Origin: Puccinellia tenuiflora
Lineage: Eukaryota > Streptophyta > Magnoliopsida > Poales > Poaceae
Assembly (NCBI GenBank): GCA_012064385.1
Contig: QRDG01000419.1
Coordinates: forward strand, 248,001-312,000
Direction of reading: 5' to 3'
Length of the DNA stretch: 64,000 nucleotides
The position numbers and the translations under genes are program-made. The notes under the pieces are model-generated. The model was not told where the DNA came from. It made no database searches and saw nothing but the letters and a program-made list of their open reading frames with translations. Shown in pieces: positions 57,601 through 64,000 of this stretch. Every line of letters begins with the position of its first letter. Position 1 is the stretch's first letter.

Positions 57601-57997
57601 TGAACAGCAGCAAAAGGGGGCTAAGGAAGAGTTCACAGGCAACAAAGTCACAACACGATTACAAAGTTCACACAAACGGAGCAATTCAGAGAGTTACAGA
57701 GAGATTTCACCGAAAGGGTTGGAGAGGATCGAATCAGTTCGTCGCGGCGGCAGCAGAGGAAGCAGAGGCGGGAGGCTAAGGAAGATATAGACAAAGGGGA
57801 AGCAAGGAAGTAGACAGGGACAGATACGGATCAAGGGCTTCTTCTTTCCTCTCCTTCCTCGCGAATCATCTTCGCCGTTCTTCTCCAAAGTTCTTCCTTG
57901 TTCTTCTGTTCTTGATCTGGGTGGAGTGGTGCGGAGCGGTGGAGTGGTTGGTGATGAATGGCGAATTCCGAATCCATTCTTTTTGGCTAAGGAATCC

Positions 57998-58007
57998 GCT
58001 TTATAGG
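57998..58007 (-). promoter_or_regulatory. Putative TATA box in A 5' LTR
   Basis: CCTATAAAGC on the minus strand in GC-rich sequence; also present near 33600 in the 3' LTR. Confidence 0.55.
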
Positions 58008-58517
58008 TGCTGCGGAAATGGCGAGAGGGCCTCGTCTACGGAAGTGGCGAGGGCTGCGGTCGATGGCGTGGTAGGTGGCGCGGCGGGAACTTCCGCCGTC
58101 GCTTTTCAGCTTTTTTGCCCGGATGCACATGGGCTGCTCCCTCCTTTATCACCTTTTTGACTCTTCTGATTTCTTCTCCTCCAAGATGATCGATTCCCTC
58201 CTTGCTGGTTCAAACGCGTGCGCAACACATGGGAGACACGCTCACTTTCTTCTCTTCAGGCTTCGAGAGGCTCCCTCGAGAGGTGGCACCCTCGCGAGAC
58301 ATTTTCTCCTCGCGAAGCGTCAAACCCTCGCGAGGCCTTTTTCCTCGCCAAGCAACATTTTGAGTTGGAGATGGAGAAATATGTGCCTTCGCGCACTGAT
58401 CTGCAAAAAGTGGATAACTGATGTAAAAAGCATTTAAAACCTTGACTAAACTTCTCAAATATGATCAAGATTTGGGGTTTTGGACGTCGAAAAGATGTGC
58501 ATAATTCAGAGTGATCA

Positions 58518-59006
58518 CCCAAGTCGTAAAAGAATTTCTCCCTCTGTTGATGAGTAAAACTTGGATGCAAAAATTTGGAGACAATAAAATTAGCAAATCA
58601 GCATACCAAGGACTATCATGAGAGCTTACCTTAACAACGGCAAGTTGTTCGTTAGGGAGACTATCATTTACAGGAGTAGGATCATGAGGTATATTTTCCA
58701 TTCTAGACAAATTATCAGCAATAGGATTATCTGCACCTTTTCTATCAACAATATGTAAATCAATTTCTTGCAGCAAAAGTACCCATCTAATAAGCCTAGG
58801 AATAACATCTTTCTTTTCCATAAGGTACTTGATAGCAGCATGATCAGTATGAATAGTTATTTTTGAATCCACAATGTATTGTCTAAATTTATCACAAGCA
58901 AGAACAACAACTAAAAATTTTACTAGCATAATGAGTAACATTCAGTTTCTTGTCAATTCTTTGACCAAAAACAGCCCCAACAGCATAATCACTAGCATCA
59001 CACATA
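58518..59006 (-). pseudogene. E1 RNase H
   Basis: Begins MCDASDYAVGAVFGQ. It shifts frame near 58930, then reads VVLACDKFRQYIVDSK, HTDHAAIKYLMEKKDV and RWVLLLQEIDLHIVDRKGADN. It ends at the A insertion in FFYDLG, which continues as LGHYFWDD at 32711. Confidence 0.8.
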
Positions 59007-60041
59007 ATTTCAAAAGGTAAATTCCAATCAAGTGGTTGAACTATAGGAACAAAAATTAAGGCTTTCTTAAGAATCTCAAAGGCTTCCTTACAATCTTCAT
59101 AAAAAACTAATGGAACATCTTTTTGAAGAGGATTAGTAAGAGGTCTTGACGTCTTAGAGAAATATTTAATAAATCCCCTATAGAAGCCAGCATGACCAAG
59201 AAAACTACGTATACCTTTAATGTCCCTTGGATAGGGCATTTTCTCAATTGCTTTGATTTTAGCTCTATCAACTTTGATTCCTCTCTCAGAAATTTTATGC
59301 CCAAGCACAATGCCTTCATTCACCATAAAGTAACACTTCTCCCAATTGAGAACAAGATTTGTTTCTTCACATCTCTGCAAAACTCTGTTAAGATTATGGA
59401 AGCAATTGTCAAAAGAAGTTCCATAGACAGAAAAATCGTCCATGAATACTTCCACAATTTCCACACAAAAACCATGAAAAATAGCAGACATGCATCTTAG
59501 TAGCAGGAGCATTGCATAAACCAAAAGGCATACGTCTATAAGCATAAGTTCCGTAAGGACAAGTGAAAGTGGTTTTCTCTTGATCTTCATATTTAACAAC
59601 AATTTGAGAGAAACTAGAATAATCGTCTAGGAAACAAAAAAGAGTGTTCTTAGATAACCTCTCAAGCATTTGATCAATAAAAGGAAAAGGATAATCATCT
59701 TTTCTAGTAGCCTTATTTAGCTTCATATAATCAATGCACGTTCTATATCCTACAACAGTTCTTTGAGGAATGAGTTCATTATTATCATTAGCAACAACAG
59801 TCATACCTCCTTTTTTAGGAACACAATGCACGGGACTAACCCATCTACTATCAGCAATAGGATAAATTATACCTGCATCTAGAAGCTTTAATATCTCATT
59901 TCTTACCACATCCTTCATTTTTGGATTTAATCTCCTTTGATGATCAACAACGGGTTTTGCATCCTGCTCAAGATTGATAGTATGTTGGCATACGGATGGT
60001 GAAATCCCTTGGAGATCATCTAAAGTATAACCAATTGCAGC
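59007..60041 (-). pseudogene. E1 reverse transcriptase
   Basis: The first frame reads MKDVVRNEILKLLDAGIIYPI, WVSPVHCVPKKGG, LNKATRKDDYPF and CFLDDYSSFSQI (first catalytic Asp), then PFGLCNAPA. After a shift near 59490-59600 another frame carries EVFMDDFSVYG (catalytic MDD), NLVLNWEKCYFMVNEG and FLGHAGFYRGFIKYF. Athila-type; a single shift and local damage break the enzyme. Confidence 0.82.
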
Positions 60042-60979
60042 TCAATGTTTCCTAAGAACTTCCAATAGTCGCTCCTCTTCTTTCCCTGAAAGGTTAGAAT
60101 TGATAATAACAGGATATATTTTATTTTCATCTAAATATGCATATTTAAGAGTGTCGTTAAGAACTTTAAGATCAAACACAGGGTCTCCCTTTGGAGGCGT
60201 GGGTGTCCCCAGCGACTCCACAGGAAAATTGTGCTTTAGAATAACTGGTTGTCTAAAGAAGACTTCATCGATTTCTTCCCTTTCCTGAATAAACATGTCA
60301 TTCTCGTGCTCCTCCATGAATTGCTGCAAAGGATCATTAGGTGGTACAGCAATATAAGCAATTCTTTCTATAATAAGATCCTCATTAGGTAACTCTCTCT
60401 CATAATGATGTCTAGCAAACTTAGAAAAATTAAATTCATATGGCTCTCCAGCAAATTGCATAGACACTTTCTCTTTCTTAAAATCTATAACAGCACTACA
60501 AGTGTTTAAGAAAGGTCTACCAAATATAATAGGGCAAAATTTATCCTTAACCGAACCTAAAACAAGGAAATCAGTGGATATTTTACCTTACCACATAAGA
60601 CTTCAACGTCTCTTAAAATTCCCACTGGATAGATGACATCTCTATTGGCCAATTTAATTTCCAAGTCAATATCTTCGAGCTCACATGGCGCAATCTCGCG
60701 CATTACTTCTTGATAAAGTGAATAAGGAATAGCACTTGCGCTTGCACCCATATCACACAATCCATAATAGCAATGATCACCTATCTTAACAGAAACAACA
60801 GGAGTACCAACAACTCTTGCACTTTTATCCTGCCTAACAATGTTAGTGGTAGCCTCACAAAAATTAATAGAGCCTCCATCGGCATTCTCATTTACAAGAT
60901 CTTTAACCAAAGCTACTAGAGAGTAAATTTGAATTTGTTCATCAGGTTCAAAAACTTTTCTTTCACTTTTATTAACCAC
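60042..60979 (-). pseudogene. E1 protease and linker
   Basis: The protease core reads LCDMGASASAIPYSLYQ. The frame changes near 60560-60590 and continues as an AGEPYEFNFSKFARHHY linker with PVESLGTPTPPKGDPVF, ending at a TGA (60042) before AAIGYTLDDL. Confidence 0.78.
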
Positions 60980-61944
60980 ACTAGCAACAATAGAGTGTTC
61001 TTTAATTCCTAAAGGAAGCGGTGGCTTTTCAAAGTGAACAGCAGGTAAGATAGATTCAACAGTATGAACTCATATTTCATTATTAGCAAACATGTCCTTT
61101 TTACAAACATCTTTAAAAGGTTCATGGTACTTACTCCATTTTTCTTTGGGAATATTAATATGAGTTGCAAAGGACTTACAAAAATCAACAACAATCTGAG
61201 GATCAAGCCCAAACTTAGCACTAAGCACATTAAAACTTTCACTTTCCACAAAAGATTTAATGCCATCATACTCATAGTTTATACCTGTTTCTTACCTTTG
61301 TCGATTTCCCAATGCTCAGCATTACGATAGATCCTTTCAATAAGATCCCATTTAGCATTCAACTTTTTGCTTGTAAAAGACCCAAGAGAAGAAGCATCAA
61401 GCATATCCTTGTGATGACGTGATACCCATGCATAAAAATTATTAACAATGATATCATTAGAGAGCTCATGATTGGGGCATTTGAGCATTAAGGATTTCAA
61501 TCTCCCCCAAGCTTGAGCGATGCTCTCTCCGTCACGTGGCAAAAAATTATAGATATAATTTCTATCTTGATGAATTTCATGAAGAGGATAAAATTTGGAG
61601 TAAAAGAGAGACATAAGCTCTTTCCAATCCATCAAATGAGAAATATCCAGAAGCCTATACCAATCCAATGCTTTCTCCTTCAGTGATAATGAAAATAGTT
61701 GCCTCATGATTACCTCTCTTGATACACCTGCAATCTTAAATAGCTCACACAATTCTTTAATATAAAGCAAATGATAGCCGGGATGGACAGTTCCATCTCC
61801 TGCATAACGATTATTCATAACACGATTAATTATTCCCATAGGAATTTTAAAAGGAATGATTTCAGTTGGCGGAGGACCCTTATCCACCATGGGGATGGTG
61901 GGAGAGTCACTCCCAAACAACATACTAAGTGAAGAGTGCTCCAT
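60980..61944 (-). pseudogene. E1 gag
   Basis: ATG at 61944 (MEHSSLSMLFG). It contains NNRYAGDGTVHPGYHLLYIKE, PLHEIHQDRNYIYNFLPRDG and ESIAQAWGRLK, and stops after DKGKKQV at 61279. The C-terminal part continues in other frames with a stop near 61065. It closely parallels E2's gag. No zinc knuckle is found. Confidence 0.82.
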
Positions 61945-62030
61945 AATGAAGCAATGTAACAAACAAAAATAAAAACAACATGTACAATAAAAGTTTTCCT
62001 TACCAATTCCACTTACCAATAGCGCTACAC

Positions 62031-62048
62031 TCCCCGACAACAGCGCCG
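62031..62048 (-). promoter_or_regulatory. E1 primer-binding site, decayed tRNA-Asp type
   Basis: CGGCGCTGTTGTCGGGGA on the minus strand, three changes from the intact site of element A. Confidence 0.7.
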
Positions 62049-62059
62049 AACAAAAGTCT

Positions 62060-63569
62060 TGATGACACAAAAGTGTAGGGGATCTATCGTAGTCCTTTCG
62101 ATAAGTAAGAGTGTCAAACCCAACGAGGAGCAGAAGGTGTTGAGAAGTGGATTTCAGCAAGGTTTCACTGCAAGAACTAAAGGGAAAATATTTATGGGTT
62201 TTTGGTATAACAAGCAAATAAAGAACAAGTAAATAAAAGGTTGCAACTATTGTTGCAGCAAGTGGTCCAATCCTTTTTATCACAAATGACAAGCCGGTGG
62301 TGTTACTTATGATGATTAAAACGTTCATGTGGACACATAGGAATTTCTGCCTAGCCATTTTCATTGCGCGTCGTTGATTAATCTTCAATGTTTTTATAAG
62401 TGTTGTATGGGTGAACCTATGCTAACGCACCCCCTTACTTGGACAAATGCATACTTGTGATGATTAAACCTCTTACAAGCATCCACAACTACAACAAAGT
62501 AATTAAGATAACAACCTAACCACAGCATTAAACTCCTGGATCCTACACTCCCTAGTGCACTAGTTCGCAAACTGGGGTTCAGGTTTCTGTCACTCCGGCA
62601 ACCCTACCATAGGCAAACTATATACACCATGCATTCCCCTAGGCCCTTAAAAGGTAAAGCATCATGTAGTCGACGTTCACACGATACCACTAGACGAATA
62701 ACAACACAACATGGATCATCAAACAATTAACTATTACTCAACATTATGCAATTACTAGCAACTAGGCTTTCCCCATGTCCTCAAGAACCAAATGACCTAC
62801 TCACGAGACATCATATAGATCATGATCAGTGGTGGTATGAATATGGATAACAATCTGATCGCAACGGTAATTCACCGATAAAACTCACAAGCATCAACTA
62901 CAAAGGGTAATCAACACTCGGGAAGTGATCCCAATGAACTAACAAGTCACAACTTCAAAAGCTACATCAAGATGCGATGGGGTGATGAAGGTGCTGGTGA
63001 TGGAGATGATGTTGATGATGATCCCGATGATGCCCAGCGTGATAGCGATGACGATGGCGGCGATTTCCCCTCTGGGAGGGAATTTCCCCGGAAGATTTCT
63101 CCCTACCGGAGCCCTTCTTCTTTCTGTCTGGTTTCCGCCTCGCAGAGGTGGCGGAATATTTCTTCAAGGTCTGCCCGACATTTTTTATGTCAAAGGCTAA
63201 TAATACGTCGAAGGGGAGCCGAAGGTGGGCCACAGAGGCCAGGGGCAGGCCCCAGCCGCGACCAGAGGTGGGCCCACGGCCAGGGATCGCCCTGCCCCTG
63301 GTGGCTCGCCTCTGTGCCCCTCCTGGCTCCGTGACTTATTTCTAAAAATAATAGCTCCTAAATTTTTCTGGAATTTTTTGAGCTTTGCAGGTCGGGTGTC
63401 TTGACAGGTACTTTTTCAGCTGATTCCAGACTCCGGCAGACGAATCCCTCAAAATTGCAAAACATGCAAAATAAGATAAAATAACATAAGTAATGCATCA
63501 CAATATGAAATATATCAATTAATAAAGATAAATTATGATGTAAAATAGCTATGCGAAATGGAGGTATCA
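62060..63569 (-). repeat. E1 5' LTR
   Basis: 1510 bp. The start on the minus strand is TGATACCTCC (one change from the 3' LTR TGATACGTCC); the end is TTGTGTCATCA. It lacks the filler block of the left LTR. Confidence 0.88.
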
Positions 63570-64000
63570 GCCGCCTTCCTCCCAGTTATTGTTCCGTGAC
63601 TGAAGAAGAACTCTAGTTGCATCCAAAAGTGAACTAAACGGAAACTATTGCCAGAACTGATGCACAGCGACAAGGCCGACATGGGCTCATGCTCCTCCTC
63701 TCCGTGGCAGCGAAGCAGCCGACTCCACCCTCAACGGAGACCTGCGCACTGAACACACATCAGAAACCTCACCTGCCGCCGGCGACGAGACCTTCTCCTA
63801 GAAGCGACTGGCCGGGGTAGGAAAACCGGCATCCACCCAGAACTGTTGATGAATCTCATGGTCGGAGAGGGCAGGGGGAGGCGAAACGGGCAGAGAACAC
63901 CCATCCGCATTCATGGCGCTCATAGCCGTCCGAACGGCGATGTGCTCTCCATCTAGGTCCTCAGCCCCAGACGGCACCGCAGACAGGCTGCCTAGACAGG
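63570..64000. other. Right flank, unclassified
   Basis: GC-rich, with no recognisable gene. About 63650-63720 matches, in reverse complement, the 89-bp tandem unit of the left flank (shared GAGGAGGAGCATGA and CATGTCGGCC words). The flank may be the other arm of an inverted-repeat transposon. Confidence 0.5.

Larger units (their letters stand above)
32712..58517 (-). mobile_element. A: Athila-like Gypsy element with two nested elements
   Basis: TG...CA ended, flanked by CCCAA (32707-32711 and 58518-58522), inside E1 between RNase H and integrase. The 3' LTR is 32712-34119 (1408 bp). The 5' LTR is 48457-58517; subtracting Copia C2 and its duplication leaves exactly 1408 bp. A tRNA-Asp primer site, gag, protease, RT, RNase H and integrase all lie on the minus strand. 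Element B (37168-44320) interrupts RNase H. LTR differences outside the minisatellite are roughly 25 by eye, about 2 percent. The coding frame has three stops and, apart from element B, no frameshift that I found. Confidence 0.92.
48457..58517 (-). repeat. A 5' LTR, split by Copia C2
   Basis: LTR parts are 48457-48781 and 57430-58517. The Copia element landed inside the minisatellite. Confidence 0.92.
1794..63569 (-). mobile_element. E1: outer Athila-like Ty3/Gypsy retrotransposon, fragmented by nested insertions
   Basis: This is the oldest recognisable element and encloses everything else. On the minus strand its order is 5' LTR (62060-63569), primer-binding site, gag, protease, reverse transcriptase, RNase H (to 58518), integrase (32711-31582), the end of pol (6578-6456), an extra downstream ORF (6134-5634), polypurine tract and 3' LTR (1794-3922). 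LTR ends are TG and CA. The 5-bp flanks are GACGC (1789-1793) and GCCGC (63570-63574), a target duplication with one mismatch. Domain order and the RT style (FMDDF, FGLCNAPA) match the Athila clade of Ty3/Gypsy. Insertion 6579-31581 split the last codons of pol and 32712-58517 split RNase H from integrase. Many stops and shifts show it is dead. I do not assign a named family. Confidence 0.88.

Overview
The window is repeat DNA from a large grass genome, almost certainly a Triticeae species (wheat, Aegilops, barley or a relative). The case rests on LTRs of the BARE/WIS/Angela type (Copia; TGTTGG start followed by a conserved 'ATATGCCC' block), Athila- and Tat-clade Gypsy elements, a Helitron, and several layers of nesting. 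I find no intact host gene. The only cellular gene sequence I can support is two short exon-containing scraps inside an LTR.

Layout. Unclassified flanking DNA lies at 1-1793 and 63570-64000. Between them is one old Athila-like Gypsy element on the minus strand (E1, 1794-63569; target duplication GACGC/GCCGC), cut by two large insertions. Insertion 1 (6579-31581) is a related Athila-like element on the plus strand (E2; target duplication AGTCA/AGTCG). E2 holds a non-autonomous BARE/Angela-type Copia element (C1, 7727-17682), a minus-strand Helitron (21111-24610), a Tat-like Gypsy element without gag and protease (G3, from 24787), and the 3' part of a foreign LTR (X, ending 31518). A deletion appears to have fused G3 to X and removed E2's integrase and most of its 3' LTR. 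Insertion 2 (32712-58517; target duplication CCCAA) is a younger Athila-like element on the minus strand (A). A holds a non-autonomous element with one 3.3-kb open frame (B, 37168-44320; target duplication GAGTA). A's 5' LTR holds a nearly complete BARE/Angela-type Copia element (C2, 48782-57429; target duplication TAAGG).

Relative age. LTR differences counted by eye fit the nesting: A about 2 percent, B about 0.9 percent, C2 about 0.3 percent, C1 about 1 percent. E1 and E2 coding regions carry many stops and frameshifts. A has three in-frame stops in otherwise open gag-pol, and C2 has two lesions.

How the parts work. Each element carries its own LTR promoter (TATA boxes seen in A, B, C1, C2, G3 and X), primer-binding site and polypurine tract. 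C1 and B lack pol and would depend on enzymes from related elements. The most unusual items are B's long pol-less ORF with an intron-like, membrane-segment-like insert; an intact coiled-coil-like ORF downstream of pol in E1; gene-fragment filler DNA in an E1 LTR; dispersed CTCGCGAGGC-type and GCCGACTC-type words within single elements; and a 1.47-kb duplication joined by a single N that looks like an assembly error.
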